The notes under the pieces were generated by a model that was not told where the DNA came from, made no database searches, and worked only from the letters and a program-made list of their open reading frames with translations. From Candidatus Gastranaerophilales bacterium (GTDB taxonomy: Bacteria > Cyanobacteriota > Vampirovibrionia > Gastranaerophilales > Gastranaerophilaceae): a stretch of DNA of 38,791 nt. Position numbers and translations under genes: made by a program. Where the stretch lies: contig CALUXV010000014.1 of assembly GCA_944324835.1 (NCBI GenBank), positions 1 to 38,791 on the forward strand. Reading direction: 5' to 3'. Below, piece by piece: positions 21,945 to 30,901 of the stretch. The number at the start of each line of letters is the position of its first letter. Position 1 is the first letter of the stretch.

Positions 21945-22796
21945 ATGAATTTAAGAACAGGGATTATGGCCCTTACAATGGCAACTTCTGCTATCGCAGG
22001 ACATGCTCAACAATCAGTTAAAACAATAGCAAGAAATGATTCTATCGCACACGTAGTTCAAAATGCAGTTTCTCATAAAGTTGATTCAGCAGCTACAGTT
22101 GCTTTTGCACAAGCAAAAAATATGATGGGTAAAAAAGTTCCGGCTGGAATGGTAAAAGTTACTCGTGAATCTGGTAAATTCGTTGGAAAAGTTACTCCTC
22201 AAGGTTTAAATGGAGATTTAACTTATTCAACTGCTTCAAAAATGATTCGTGATCCAAAAGCAAACCCAATTAAAGTTACTTATGGTGCAAGTTATTTACA
22301 CTCTCAAAACTTAAGACATGCCGGTTTAGCAGAAGCTACTGTTGAAAAAGGTAAAAATTATATTACAGGTCAAATGTACTTAGGTAAAAGACGTGACGAT
22401 GTAAAAGGCGGTTTGAAATTATTCTTTGGACAAGATTACAAATTAGGTAAAGGTTTCACTTTAGGACCACAAGCCGGTTTACATACAGATATGGAAAAAA
22501 TCCGTACAGCTAGTATGCCGCAAGGTGACCTTAAAGGACGTTTCGCACCTGAATTATCAATCATTGGTAAATATAAACATGAATTTGATAACGGTGTAAG
22601 AGTTGGCGCTCATCTTGGAATGGGTGGAGCTGCTAAATTAGGTTACAACAGAAGAAGCACTTTCGTTGGTTCTATTGTTGATACTTATAAAGCTGGTGCT
22701 AGCGTTGGTTTCAAAGGCGCTGATTTAGTTGTTACAGGTGGTAAAGATGTTCACCTTGGTAATAACGTTTCTGCTGGTATCAGATTTACATTCTAA
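21945..22796 (+). CDS. Exported, barrel-like outer-membrane protein candidate
   Basis: The 283-aa protein starts with a signal peptide (MNLRTGIMALTMATSAIAGHAQQ, cleavage near AHAQ). The second half is Gly-rich with alternating polar/hydrophobic strands (KVTYGASYLHSQNL, KGLKLFFGQ-type segments, GVRVGAHLGMGGAAKLG) and ends GIRFTF, an aromatic C-terminus of the kind recognised by BAM. This suggests a small beta-barrel, though I recognise no family. A strong AAGGAGG precedes the ATG and a strong terminator follows, and codon use is narrow (TTA, GGT, GTT), all consistent with high expression. Single gene. CTAGTTAA...TTAACACTAG near 21902-21925 may be an operator. Confidence 0.7.
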   Translation: MNLRTGIMALTMATSAIAGHAQQSVKTIARNDSIAHVVQNAVSHKVDSAATVAFAQAKNMMGKKVPAGMVKVTRESGKFVGKVTPQGLNGDLTYSTASKMIRDPKANPIKVTYGASYLHSQNLRHAGLAEATVEKGKNYITGQMYLGKRRDDVKGGLKLFFGQDYKLGKGFTLGPQAGLHTDMEKIRTASMPQGDLKGRFAPELSIIGKYKHEFDNGVRVGAHLGMGGAAKLGYNRRSTFVGSIVDTYKAGASVGFKGADLVVTGGKDVHLGNNVSAGIRFTF

Positions 22797-22820
22797 TTTT
22801 CATGATACAATAAAACACCC

Positions 22821-22851
22821 AAGAGCTGTCATTCCCTGGCAGCTCTTTTTT
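22821..22851 (+). terminator. Strong Rho-independent terminator
   Basis: AAGAGCTG and CAGCTCTT form an 8-bp stem (extendable by a wobble and a C-G pair), followed by T residues, 24 nt after the stop of the exported protein gene. Confidence 0.92.
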
Positions 22852-22870
22852 AATATGATATTATATATTT

Positions 22871-23635
22871 ATGCTGGATAATTTAAGAAACAATATTGAT
22901 TTCTTTTTAAGAAATAAAACTAAATTTTCAAGAAAGAACTACTTTGAATCATCAGAACCTAAAGATAACTTAAATTTTACAAACGAAGAAGTCGAACTTG
23001 AAAATATATTGTTGAATAAATATGATTTTAAAAATTATAGAAATAATTCAACAATTATAAATTATAAACAAAATCTTTACACATTATATTTACTTGATAA
23101 ATATTTAAATCCTGATTATTCAGACGAATTATCAATTCTTGATATTGGCTCTAAAAATTGGTTTTATGTAAACGCTGAATTTTCATTCTTTAAGAAATAT
23201 ACTAAAAAACTTTATCTTGATGGAGTTGAAATAGATGCATACCGTCTATATTCAAATTTATACAGCAGGTATGAAGTTGCAAAATTTTATACAAAGCATT
23301 TGAATAACGTTAATTACATTCCGGATAATTTAATGAATATAAAAAAACGTTATGATTATATTACTTGGTTTCTTCCATTTGTAATAATTCAGCCGCATCG
23401 TTTTTGGGGGCTTCCGGATAAATATTTTTATCCGGAAAAACTTTTTGAACATGCTTATTCATTATTGAAACCGAATGGAAGCATGCTTATAATAAATCAA
23501 GGAAAAGACGAAGCTGAGGTACAAAAAAATATAATCAGAGAAAGACGTTTTGAAGTATTTAAACTTGCTTCACCATTTTATGCGTATAAAAATGAACGTT
23601 TTCTTTACCGTATTATAAAAAATGGAGAGGTTTAA
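22871..23635 (+). CDS. SAM-dependent methyltransferase-like protein
   Basis: The 254-aa protein looks like a class I methyltransferase. Motif I is LSILDIGSKNWFYVNAEFSF (about residue 88), motif II an acidic LDGVEIDAY, and a later LLKPNGSMLIINQG strand resembles motif VI. The glycine motif is degenerate (DIGSKN instead of DxGxGxG), so SAM binding is likely but unproven. The substrate is unknown. Its stop overlaps the start of the YkgJ-like gene (TAATG), so the two are translated together. The start has no Shine-Dalgarno; TATTAT (22859-22864) sits 6 nt before the ATG, suggesting a leaderless mRNA. Confidence 0.7.
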   Translation: MLDNLRNNIDFFLRNKTKFSRKNYFESSEPKDNLNFTNEEVELENILLNKYDFKNYRNNSTIINYKQNLYTLYLLDKYLNPDYSDELSILDIGSKNWFYVNAEFSFFKKYTKKLYLDGVEIDAYRLYSNLYSRYEVAKFYTKHLNNVNYIPDNLMNIKKRYDYITWFLPFVIIQPHRFWGLPDKYFYPEKLFEHAYSLLKPNGSMLIINQGKDEAEVQKNIIRERRFEVFKLASPFYAYKNERFLYRIIKNGEV

Positions 23636-24027
23636 TGTTAAAATGGATAAAATATTATTTAAATAAATTGCAATCACCAAAATATATTTTAAAAGGGAAA
23701 TGTAATAAATGCGGCAGATGCTGCCGGAATATAATATTTTATGCCTATGGAGTTCCAATAAAAAATGAAGAAGTTTTTGAAGAATTAAAATTAAAAAACA
23801 AACGAATGAATTTGTTTTACCCATCAGGCAAAAATGAATATGGAGAAATTTTATTTACCTGCAAATCATTACTTCCGAATAACCGTTGTAAACATTACTT
23901 TTTTCGTTCGCTATATTGCAGAAAATACCCGATGGTAAAATCATTAACAACCGGAAGATATTTAACACCTCCTGAAGAATGCGGTTACACAATTGAACCG
24001 GAAAAGCAGTTTAAGGATTATATTTGA
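23635..24027 (+). CDS. YkgJ-family cysteine cluster protein
   Basis: The 130-aa protein has the YkgJ/Fli-type zinc or iron-sulfur cluster motif: KCNKCGRCCRN (Cys about 23-30) and, near the C-terminus, CKSLLPNNRCKHYFFRSLYCRKYP and EECGYTI. Cysteine number and spacing fit this family of putative metal-cluster proteins, whose biochemical role is not settled. The start codon overlaps the methyltransferase-like gene's stop by one base. The stop codon overlaps the -35 box of the udp promoter at 24024. Confidence 0.85.
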   Translation: MLKWIKYYLNKLQSPKYILKGKCNKCGRCCRNIIFYAYGVPIKNEEVFEELKLKNKRMNLFYPSGKNEYGEILFTCKSLLPNNRCKHYFFRSLYCRKYPMVKSLTTGRYLTPPEECGYTIEPEKQFKDYI

Positions 24028-24052
24028 CAGAATACTGTATAATTGGTAAAAT
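24024..24052 (+). promoter_or_regulatory. Sigma70-type promoter of udp
   Basis: TTGACA (24024-24029) and TAAAAT (24047-24052) are separated by 17 bp. The -35 overlaps the stop codon of the upstream gene. The predicted leader is about 24 nt and carries GAGGG before the ATG at 24083. Confidence 0.8.
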
Positions 24053-24082
24053 GCAGGTGTTAATTAGTATAGAGGGACTATT

Positions 24083-24850
24083 ATGAAATATGCAGAAGAT
24101 GGGAAACAGTACCATATAGATTTAAAAGAAGGGGATGTTGGTGAATATGTAATTTTGCCGGGAGATCCTAAAAGATGTAAAAAAATTGCAGAATATTTTG
24201 ATGATGCAAGATTAGTTGCGGACAAAAGAGAATACGTAACATATACCGGATTTTTAGATGGAGTAATGGTTAGTGTTACATCAACCGGTATTGGCGGGCC
24301 ATCTGCTGCAATTGCAATGGAAGAACTTGTAAAAGTAGGTGCAAAATATTTTATTCGTGTTGGTACATGCGGAGGTATGGACATAAACGTAAAAGGCGGA
24401 GATATTGTAATTCCGACAGGTGCAATCAGAATGGAGGGTACTTCAAAAGAATACGCACCTATTGAATTTCCTGCGGTTGCAAGTTATGATATTGTGGAAA
24501 AACTTGTTGCTGCTGCAAAAAATGCAGGCAAACCTTATCATGTCGGTGTTGTTCAGTGTAAAGATTCTTTCTACGGACAGCATTCACCAGCATTAATGCC
24601 GGTAAATTATGAACTAATTAACAAGTGGAATGCATGGTTAAAATTAGGATGTCTTGCGTCCGAAATGGAATCAGCAGCATTATTTACTGTTGCCGCATAT
24701 TTAAGAGTAAAAGTCGGTTCTGTATTTTTAGTAATAGCAAATCAAGAACGAGAAAAAGCCGGTTTAGATAACCCTGTTGTTCATGATACCGATACAGCAA
24801 TTAAAACTGCCGTAGATGCAATAAGATTGATGATAGCAGAACGCAGATAA
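24083..24850 (+). CDS. udp: Uridine phosphorylase
   Basis: Udp splits uridine to uracil and ribose-1-phosphate. The 255-aa protein is a complete member of nucleoside phosphorylase family [14 protein letters not shown] at about 23-35 (phosphate-site Asp/Arg region), [16 protein letters not shown] at about 71-86, RVGTCGGMD at about 96-104 and the ribose-binding EMESAALF near 195. Hexameric cytoplasmic enzyme in the family. It has its own promoter, with the 263-aa HExxH gene 44 bp downstream. Together with the DeoA-like enzyme at 5948 this gives two pyrimidine phosphorylases, pointing to nucleoside scavenging. Confidence 0.94.
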   Translation: MKYAEDGKQYHIDLKEGDVGEYVILPGDPKRCKKIAEYFDDARLVADKREYVTYTGFLDGVMVSVTSTGIGGPSAAIAMEELVKVGAKYFIRVGTCGGMDINVKGGDIVIPTGAIRMEGTSKEYAPIEFPAVASYDIVEKLVAAAKNAGKPYHVGVVQCKDSFYGQHSPALMPVNYELINKWNAWLKLGCLASEMESAALFTVAAYLRVKVGSVFLVIANQEREKAGLDNPVVHDTDTAIKTAVDAIRLMIAERR

Positions 24851-24894
24851 TCAAAATTATTGGCAAAAAAATAATTTACAAGTCTTATTTATAT

Positions 24895-25686
24895 ATGGCT
24901 CAAGTAATTAATAATGTTAAATTTTCATATAATTTGATAAAAGGTTCTGTAAAAAAAAGGGAAGAATTTGTATCAAATTTAAATGAACAGTTTTTTAATG
25001 CATTAGTTCCTGTATACAAGAAAAATAAAATTACATTAACAGATATAAAACGAGAATACTTCTCTTTATTGCCTGAAAAAAAAGTTGTAAAGATTAAACC
25101 TCTCAATGCAAAATTTAAATTAGACGGAGCATCTGATTATATTTATATAGACAATTCTATTGCGGGCATAACTTTGGAAATGCCTCTTAAGCATTCAATA
25201 TTACCCAAAGATTCTTTTGTAACATTTATGCATGAAAATACTCATGTTTTGGACACGCTCGCAAATCCAAAACATACAGCATTAACATTAAAATTATTTC
25301 AAGAAAATAAATACGATAATAAACGAAATAAATGGTTTGATAATATTATTTATAATAGAGAGCCGATAAATAAAACAACCAAAGAAAATATTTTATTAAA
25401 TATCAAAAATCAAACACAAAACTTTTTAAAAGGAAAACAAATAGAAGATAAAATAGCAATATTACAAGATGCTAGATATCAACTTGAACAAGAAAAACAC
25501 GCTTATAGTGAACAATTAAAATATGCATTAAAATTGAAAGCAAAAAATATGCCGGTTACAGAGAAAGATTTGGTTGATGAATCTAAAAATTTTTTATTTG
25601 ATGAAAAAATACAACTATTAAAAGAAATAACTTTTAATTTGATATCAAAAGAACGTAAAAAACTTGCAAAGAAATTAGAGAAATAA
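24895..25686 (+). CDS. Putative zinc metallopeptidase-like protein (HExxH)
   Basis: The 263-aa protein is not in a family I recognise. It contains HENTH at 113-117 in a hydrophobic helix (FVTFMHENTHVLDTLANP), the classic HExxH zinc motif; a helix with QLEQEKHAYSEQ further on could supply the third ligand (Glu), as in gluzincin-type proteases. There is no signal peptide, so it would act in the cytoplasm unless exported otherwise. The C-terminal half is strongly basic and helical. No Shine-Dalgarno is seen before the ATG. It ends 44 bp before tRNA-Gly. HExxH can arise by chance, so peptidase function is only a suggestion. Confidence 0.65.
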   Translation: MAQVINNVKFSYNLIKGSVKKREEFVSNLNEQFFNALVPVYKKNKITLTDIKREYFSLLPEKKVVKIKPLNAKFKLDGASDYIYIDNSIAGITLEMPLKHSILPKDSFVTFMHENTHVLDTLANPKHTALTLKLFQENKYDNKRNKWFDNIIYNREPINKTTKENILLNIKNQTQNFLKGKQIEDKIAILQDARYQLEQEKHAYSEQLKYALKLKAKNMPVTEKDLVDESKNFLFDEKIQLLKEITFNLISKERKKLAKKLEK

Positions 25687-25691
25687 TTTGC

Positions 25692-25719
25692 TTGCAAAAA
25701 AAATATGTCCATGTATAAT
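25692..25719 (+). promoter_or_regulatory. Promoter of tRNA-Gly
   Basis: TTGCAA (25692-25697) and TATAAT (25714-25719) are 16 bp apart, ending 10 nt before the first base of the tRNA. Good match to a housekeeping promoter. Confidence 0.75.
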
Positions 25720-25729
25720 TAGTATACAC

Positions 25730-25804
25730 GCGGGGGTAATTCAGTGGTAGAATGCCTCCTTGCCAAGGAGGATGTCGCGAGTTCGAGCCTCGTCTCCCGC
25801 TCCA
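25730..25804 (+). tRNA. tRNA-Gly (GCC)
   Basis: All arms pair: acceptor GCGGGGG/CTCCCGC, anticodon stem CCTCC/GGAGG with loop TTGCCAA (anticodon GCC), and T-arm GCGAG/CTCGT with loop TTCGAGC. Discriminator T and CCA are encoded. No duplicated end or inverted fragment is seen next to it, unlike the other two tRNAs of the window. Confidence 0.96.
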
Positions 25805-25810
25805 TTTAAA

Positions 25811-25836
25811 ACAGACCTTAAAAGGTCTGTTTTTTT
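25811..25836 (+). terminator. Terminator of tRNA-Gly
   Basis: ACAGACC and GGTCTGT form a hairpin with a short loop followed by seven T residues, starting 6 nt after CCA. Confidence 0.92.
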
Positions 25837-25983
25837 GTATCGGTGAAGACTCGGCAAGCCTTCTCTTGGAATATTTAGCCCATCCCATGTAAATAAAACT
25901 ACATATTAAATTTATTTCGTTTGACTTTTAAAATACAATTGTCGTAAAATTTTTACTATAAAGTATCGTTATCGGGAGATTTA

Positions 25984-26619
25984 ATGAATATGAATGGTCA
26001 ACAAAATGGAATATATGATTTATTAAGAGCGCTGGAAGAATCTTTAGATAAAGGATTTCCTCTTTTATCTAACTATATGGTAGTTGTAAAAAGGGAAGTT
26101 GTAGAATCGCTTTTAGATAGGATTTATGCATCATTACCGGCAGAAGTACAGGATGCACGCTCACTGCTTAGACGCAGAGATGAAATCCAGCATGAAGCAC
26201 AACAACGTGCAGAAAAAATTATTAATGATGCTCAAAATGAAGCAAGCAGGCTATTGAGTGAATCAGATTTATTGTTGGCTGTTCAAAAAGAAGCTGATAA
26301 AATTAAAGAACAAGTTATTGCTGATTGTGAAGAAATAAAAAGAAAAGCTTTGGATGATGCAGAAGCTATCAGAATTCAAGCACAAGATGAAGCTGCAAGA
26401 ATTCAAGACGGTGCATCTGTTTATGCAGAACAAGTTTTGACTAATTTAGAACAAAACTTGAATCAATTACAACAAATCGTTAAAAACGGACAGGTTCAAC
26501 TAGAACGCAGAAGAAATGAATCTGCCGCAGCATACACTTCTTCATCATTAAAAACTGTATATCCTGAATCTCAAAATCAGGAACAAAGAGAGTATGCTAC
26601 AAATTTTAAAATTGATTAG
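25984..26619 (+). CDS. Coiled-coil protein (DivIVA/ATP-synthase-subunit-like)
   Basis: The 211-aa protein has a short N-terminal domain (about 1-60, with GIYDLLRALEESL and KREVVESLLDRIYASLPAEVQDAR) and a long charged coiled coil from about 62 to 175 rich in Ala, Glu, Gln and Arg. Clostridial and cyanobacterial proteins of the same layout (residues like 'v.re.l.lldrira.LP.e...A') are often annotated as ATPase subunit-like or DivIVA-like, but their function is not established. No signal peptide. The ATG follows GGGAG. It is a single gene ending in a hairpin terminator that overlaps the end of trmFO. Confidence 0.75.
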   Translation: MNMNGQQNGIYDLLRALEESLDKGFPLLSNYMVVVKREVVESLLDRIYASLPAEVQDARSLLRRRDEIQHEAQQRAEKIINDAQNEASRLLSESDLLLAVQKEADKIKEQVIADCEEIKRKALDDAEAIRIQAQDEAARIQDGASVYAEQVLTNLEQNLNQLQQIVKNGQVQLERRRNESAAAYTSSSLKTVYPESQNQEQREYATNFKID

Positions 26620-26651
26620 TAGTAAAAGTTGGATTTTTATTTAATACGGTT

Positions 26652-26680
26652 AACTCCTAATATGAATTAGGAGTTTTCTT
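26652..26680 (+). terminator. Terminator overlapping the trmFO stop
   Basis: AACTCCTAAT and ATTAGGAGTT form a perfect 10-bp stem with a 4-nt loop and a T-rich tail (TTTTCTTTT on the + strand). It serves the coiled-coil gene and overlaps the last codons of the convergent trmFO gene. Confidence 0.85.
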
Positions 26681-27986
26681 TTATAAATTTTTCAAGTGTA
26701 TCAATCGAACGATTTGCAAGAATAGTATTTTTTTCTTTTTTATTTTTTCTTATCTGTCTTGGAAGTTCTATATCTTTGACAATTGCCCAGTTTGAATTTA
26801 TGGGCTGGAATTTCTCATGCTCAGGATTTGTTATATAACTCATTAATGCTCCGAGCATAGTTTCTGTAGGTAATATAATTGGAGAAATTCCTTTTATCAA
26901 CCTTGCCATATTTATACCTGCTAAAAGACCTGATGCAATTGATTCCGTATAACCTTCTGTACCAGTTATTTGACCGGCGAAGAACATATCTGTTCTGTTT
27001 CTGGTTTGTAATGTTGGATTTAGGATTCTCGGGCTGTTTATAAACGTGTTTCGATGCATAACCCCGTATCTCATAATATTTGCATTTTCTAATCCGGGAA
27101 TTAAGGATATTAATTCTTTTTGTGCTCCCCATTTGAGATTTGTTTGGAAACCGACTATGTTGTATAAAGTTTTTGCTGCGTTATCCTGTCTTAATTGAAC
27201 TACTGCATAGTTTTTTTCACCGGTTCTGTCATCTACAAGTCCTACAGGTTTCATCGGACCAAAACGAAGAGTATCAACACCTCTCGAGGCTAAAACTTCT
27301 ACCGGCAGACAAGATTCAAAAAATTTTGCATCTTTTTCAAATTCTTTAAGTTCTATTTTGGGCGCATTAATCAGAAAATTATAAAATTTTTCATACTCAT
27401 CTTTATTCATCGGACAATTAATATATGATGCTTCGCCTTTGTTATAACGGCTAGCATAGAATGCTTTATCAAAATTAATGCTGTCTTTTTCTATAATCGG
27501 TGCTATCGCATCAAAAAAATGCAAGTGTTCGCTTTGGGTAAATTCTTTTATAGAATCTGCCAGCGGTGTGCTTGTAAGCGGCCCGGATGCTATTATTACA
27601 TTTTCATCCTCAGGTATTTGTGTAATTTCTTCTTTGATTACATTAATATTCGGGTTGTTATTTATTATATCTGTGACTTTTTGAGCAAACCCTTCCCTAT
27701 CAATTGCAAGAGCATTTCCTGCCGGAACAGAATTTTCAAGTGCAATTTTTATTAATTCTCCGCCAAGTAACTCCATTTCTTTTTTTAAAAGCCCGCTTGC
27801 ATTTGTGACATCAAGAGAGCCTAAACTATTTGAACATACAAATTCCGCATACTTATCCGTCTTATGCGCCCCTGTAGTTTTATCAGGCCGCATTTCATAA
27901 AGGTCAACCTGAATACCTCTTTTGGTAAGTTGTAATGCAGCCTCTGAACCCGCAAGACCTGCTCCGATAACTATTGCTTTACTCAT
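26667..27986 (-). CDS. trmFO: Folate/FAD-dependent tRNA (uracil-54-C5)-methyltransferase
   Basis: TrmFO makes ribothymidine-54 in tRNAs using methylenetetrahydrofolate and FADH2. The 439-aa product is full length. The FAD-binding [13 protein letters not shown] is at about residues 8-20, LYEMRP follows, and family blocks include [20 protein letters not shown] (with the conserved Cys), [36 protein letters not shown] and [23 protein letters not shown]. Its start overlaps the CHASE2-GGDEF stop by 8 bp, so the two are cotranslated. This co-location need not mean a functional link. Confidence 0.96.
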   Translation of the reverse strand: MSKAIVIGAGLAGSEAALQLTKRGIQVDLYEMRPDKTTGAHKTDKYAEFVCSNSLGSLDVTNASGLLKKEMELLGGELIKIALENSVPAGNALAIDREGFAQKVTDIINNNPNINVIKEEITQIPEDENVIIASGPLTSTPLADSIKEFTQSEHLHFFDAIAPIIEKDSINFDKAFYASRYNKGEASYINCPMNKDEYEKFYNFLINAPKIELKEFEKDAKFFESCLPVEVLASRGVDTLRFGPMKPVGLVDDRTGEKNYAVVQLRQDNAAKTLYNIVGFQTNLKWGAQKELISLIPGLENANIMRYGVMHRNTFINSPRILNPTLQTRNRTDMFFAGQITGTEGYTESIASGLLAGINMARLIKGISPIILPTETMLGALMSYITNPEHEKFQPINSNWAIVKDIELPRQIRKNKKEKNTILANRSIDTLEKFIKENS

Positions 27987-29790
27987 TCTTCCCTACCTGG
28001 TTTCTGCCGTGTTCTTTTGCCCAATAAAGCGCTTTATCAGCTTTTTCAATAATCGCTTGCGGAGTGTCTCCGTCTTGAGGAAATGTTGATACTCCCAAAC
28101 TGATTGTTACATTACATTCCACATTGTTCGTTAGTCTGAATATGTGACTTGATACAGCTTTACATATTCTTTCTGCATTTGCAAGAGCCTCCTTATTATC
28201 TGTATAAGGAAGTATAATACTCATTTCCTCTCCGCCGTATCGACAAACAAAATCTGTTGCACGTGTATTCCGTTTTAAAATATGTGCAACACTTTTTAAT
28301 ACCGCATCACCGGCCTGGTGACCGTATGAGTCATTAAAGTTTTTAAAGAAATCAATATCTATAATTATTAATGAAAACGGCTGATTGTATCTCTTCGATG
28401 TTTCAATTTGTTTTCTTAAGGTATCCTGAAAATATCTATGGTTATACAATTCTGTCAAACCATCTGTTGTTGCTAATTTATACTGATACTCAAAATCTCT
28501 TGATTTAAGAAGATATTTTGCAAGATATGATATTGCAAAAGTAATAAGAATAGAAAATAACGGTAAAATATCCGGAACCCATAAATTAAAGAACTTCATT
28601 ATATAATATGATGCCATATAATATGCCGTTGCAATAAGAGAGGTTGAAAGAATCGCAAATATGGCAGATGTTGATAAAAATACTATAGTTGTAACTACAA
28701 TTATTAAAAATATAATAATTATACTATCTGCTATTTGTGTAGTTTTTCTTATAAACGTATTATCAATTATATTATTTAAATAAGTTGCATGAATTTCTAC
28801 ACCCGGATAAATTTTATCAATAGGAACACTTTTGGTATCAAAAAGACTTTGTGCAGTTGTCCCGACAAAAACAATTTTATCTTTAAAATTATACGTATCA
28901 GAAATTTTATGACCTTTACTTAATTCTACCAGTTTATAAAATGGAATATTTTTATACGTTTGTTGAGCAGGGCCATACCAATTAAGAACACATTCTCCGG
29001 TATTTGTTAAAGGAATATTTAAATTCCCTGATTTTAGATTAGAATTTTTATCAATGACAAATGCTTTTTTATCATTATTGTTAACATAATCATTCCCAAC
29101 TATCAAAGATAAATACGGATAATATTCTCCTTTATAAACCGCAAAAGATGGAGCAGTTCTAATAATTCCATCATTTGAACGGTTAATATTTATCATCCCG
29201 ACTTTAGTTGTATTATCTAATAACTGTTGAATAATCGGTCTGCAATTTGTAAAACGGAATACTTTTTCAAAATTAATATTCTTATTTTGAATATCAACAT
29301 TAGACTTCATTTTCTCCGGCATATCTATCGGTTTTCTTAAATCGAATGATTCATTATCAAAATTGATTCCGGTATAAATATTATCGTACTTAGCCATTGT
29401 ATCAGCAAGAAGTTTATCAGATGCTGAATCATTTTTGAATGATTTAATAAACATCAAATCAAATACTATCGCCTTCGGTTTATCTTTTTCAATTAGGTTT
29501 ATAATATCTGTATAAACTTTTCTTGATATTGGCCATTCACCATAATGATCAAGTACATACTCATAACTGGCATCATCAATTGCCAAGATTACAATATTAT
29601 TATTCGGTTTAAGATGTTTATGTTTAACCAGCAATGACTGTCTGTAATCAAATGACTTGTTTTCAGCATCATTGAAAAAATTCAAAATCATTTTATTATT
29701 TGAAACAAACAGTGTTATAAATATAATTGAAATAGTTATAAGAAAATATGCAATATAATCAATAAACTTGCTGTTAATATTAAATTTCAT
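27979..29790 (-). CDS. CHASE2-domain diguanylate cyclase
   Basis: The 603-aa membrane protein makes cyclic di-GMP in response to an outside signal. It has one N-terminal membrane segment (about 12-32), an extracytoplasmic CHASE2 domain (about 45-340: [14 protein letters not shown], then AIVFDLMF and [14 protein letters not shown]), three membrane segments (about 345-430) and a C-terminal GGDEF domain. The active site is GGEEM at 519-523, and an RxxD inhibitory site (RATD, 510-513) sits five residues before it, so product inhibition is expected. Met in the last position of GGEEF is slightly unusual but the catalytic GGEE is kept. AAAGGAG overlaps the stop of the upstream 55-aa ORF. Confidence 0.94.
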   Translation of the reverse strand: MKFNINSKFIDYIAYFLITISIIFITLFVSNNKMILNFFNDAENKSFDYRQSLLVKHKHLKPNNNIVILAIDDASYEYVLDHYGEWPISRKVYTDIINLIEKDKPKAIVFDLMFIKSFKNDSASDKLLADTMAKYDNIYTGINFDNESFDLRKPIDMPEKMKSNVDIQNKNINFEKVFRFTNCRPIIQQLLDNTTKVGMININRSNDGIIRTAPSFAVYKGEYYPYLSLIVGNDYVNNNDKKAFVIDKNSNLKSGNLNIPLTNTGECVLNWYGPAQQTYKNIPFYKLVELSKGHKISDTYNFKDKIVFVGTTAQSLFDTKSVPIDKIYPGVEIHATYLNNIIDNTFIRKTTQIADSIIIIFLIIVVTTIVFLSTSAIFAILSTSLIATAYYMASYYIMKFFNLWVPDILPLFSILITFAISYLAKYLLKSRDFEYQYKLATTDGLTELYNHRYFQDTLRKQIETSKRYNQPFSLIIIDIDFFKNFNDSYGHQAGDAVLKSVAHILKRNTRATDFVCRYGGEEMSIILPYTDNKEALANAERICKAVSSHIFRLTNNVECNVTISLGVSTFPQDGDTPQAIIEKADKALYWAKEHGRNQVGKNE

Positions 29791-29806
29791 ATAAATATTT
29801 ACTCCT

Positions 29807-29974
29807 TTAATTCTCTGCAGAAGAAAAGTTTAGTTTGATATTCTTTGATAAAAAATTCTTTAACAAAAACTTTTGCTCAAGAATAAGATTATTCAGCTTC
29901 AAAAGTTCCGTCGTATTAGAAAGTTCATCTGGATATCTAAGATAATTTAACAAACATTCTTCATGTAAATTCAT
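29807..29974 (-). CDS. Small ORF upstream of the diguanylate cyclase (55 aa)
   Basis: This frame encodes a 55-aa helical, Leu/Asn-rich peptide (start MNLHEECLLNYLRYPDEL). It ends 16 nt before the CHASE2-GGDEF start, and its stop codon overlaps that gene's Shine-Dalgarno, so it looks like the first gene of the unit. No strong ribosome site precedes its own ATG. I see no membrane segment or known motif. It may be a real small protein, a leader peptide that controls the downstream gene, or chance. Confidence 0.45.
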   Translation of the reverse strand: MNLHEECLLNYLRYPDELSNTTELLKLNNLILEQKFLLKNFLSKNIKLNFSSAEN

Positions 29975-30077
29975 GTGAGGTACCTATTATAATATAAATA
30001 TCTATTATCATGATAAATTGAATTTGAATAAACACCATCCGCCAAAAGTTGAGAGTTTTGTATAACTAAAGTATGAA

Positions 30078-30101
30078 GGGGTAAATGTAGTGGGGGGGGG
30101 G
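30078..30101 (+). repeat. G-rich tract with a run of ten G
   Basis: GGGGTAAATGTAGT followed by ten G residues (30092-30101) lies in the gap between two divergent genes. It belongs to the same GGGGTAAAT family as 2866-3006 and 32408-32459. The homopolymer could vary in length by slippage. Confidence 0.7.
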
Positions 30102-30210
30102 AAAATGATTGGAAGTATATAAGTGGGGATAGGTAAATTTATCATATATTAATAATTACGCAATTTTTTAGAATAATTTGTTTTTATATTAGAAAAGGAT
30201 TGTAGGTAAA

Positions 30211-30846
30211 ATGTATAAATCAGATTTGATAAAAAATATAAATAATGCAGTTATTGATATAACCAAAAATATATCTGCAACAAACAAAATAAATTCTAAA
30301 CATGCACCTATTACAAATACTGTCAAAAATCAAACTAAAGACACTTTCACCCGTGCTTGTGAATGCGTTTTTGGATTTGATGATTCTAAAACTATGGTAT
30401 TTGGAGATTTTCCCAAAGATTATGTTAATATCGAAGAATTTCTATCGGAAGCAGAACCGGAGCATTACTCCCGCATACTCAAAAAACTTATTCCTGCTCG
30501 TCCCGCCCAAATAATGTATACTCAAACTCTAAAACCATCATACTTTATATCGCACTTATTTTCTCATGGCAAAGGTCAAGGGAAAGAAGCCGTAAAAAAT
30601 GTTGTGAAAAAAAGTTTGGAAGATTCCAGAACTCAAGGACGAGTAACTCTGCAATCTGATATTATCGATGGCAAAACATCACCTTCCGGATTTTATTACA
30701 AATTAGGATTTAGATTTGCCGTAGATGATAAAAATAAACTTTTACAAGATTGGATAAATAAAGGCGGAAATAAAGCCGATGCTCCTATGATTACAGGCCT
30801 TATGTATCTGCCTAAAGAAAATATTTGCCAATGTCTGAACTATTAA
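30211..30846 (+). CDS. GNAT-like acetyltransferase candidate
   Basis: The 211-aa protein has a basic, unstructured N-terminus (about 1-45) and a domain with acetyltransferase marks. HGKGQGKEAVKNVVKKSLE at 119-137 resembles the acetyl-CoA binding Q/RxxGxG/A motif and helix, followed by GRVTLQSD and SPSGFYYKLGFRF at 157-169, where GNAT enzymes have 'a..FYeklGF'. The substrate is unknown. Single gene with a convergent hairpin terminator at 30857-30883. The N-terminal style is like other lineage-specific proteins. Family assignment is by eye. Confidence 0.65.
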   Translation: MYKSDLIKNINNAVIDITKNISATNKINSKHAPITNTVKNQTKDTFTRACECVFGFDDSKTMVFGDFPKDYVNIEEFLSEAEPEHYSRILKKLIPARPAQIMYTQTLKPSYFISHLFSHGKGQGKEAVKNVVKKSLEDSRTQGRVTLQSDIIDGKTSPSGFYYKLGFRFAVDDKNKLLQDWINKGGNKADAPMITGLMYLPKENICQCLNY

Positions 30847-30856
30847 CAATAAAATT

Positions 30857-30883
30857 ATGGGCCGGATAAAATATCCGACCCAT
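30857..30883. terminator. Convergent hairpin between the GNAT-like gene and gltX
   Basis: ATGGG-CGGATA pairs with TATCCG-CCCAT with one opposed mismatch and a 3-nt loop. The T-run after it is weak and interrupted, but its position 11 nt after the stop suits a terminator. Confidence 0.55.
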
Positions 30884-30901
30884 TAAACTTTATTTTTAAT
30901 T

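Noticed and set aside
25634-25888. 84-aa minus-strand frame containing RRGSNSRHPPWQGG
   Set aside because: It is the antisense of tRNA-Gly and its terminator, a common false ORF.
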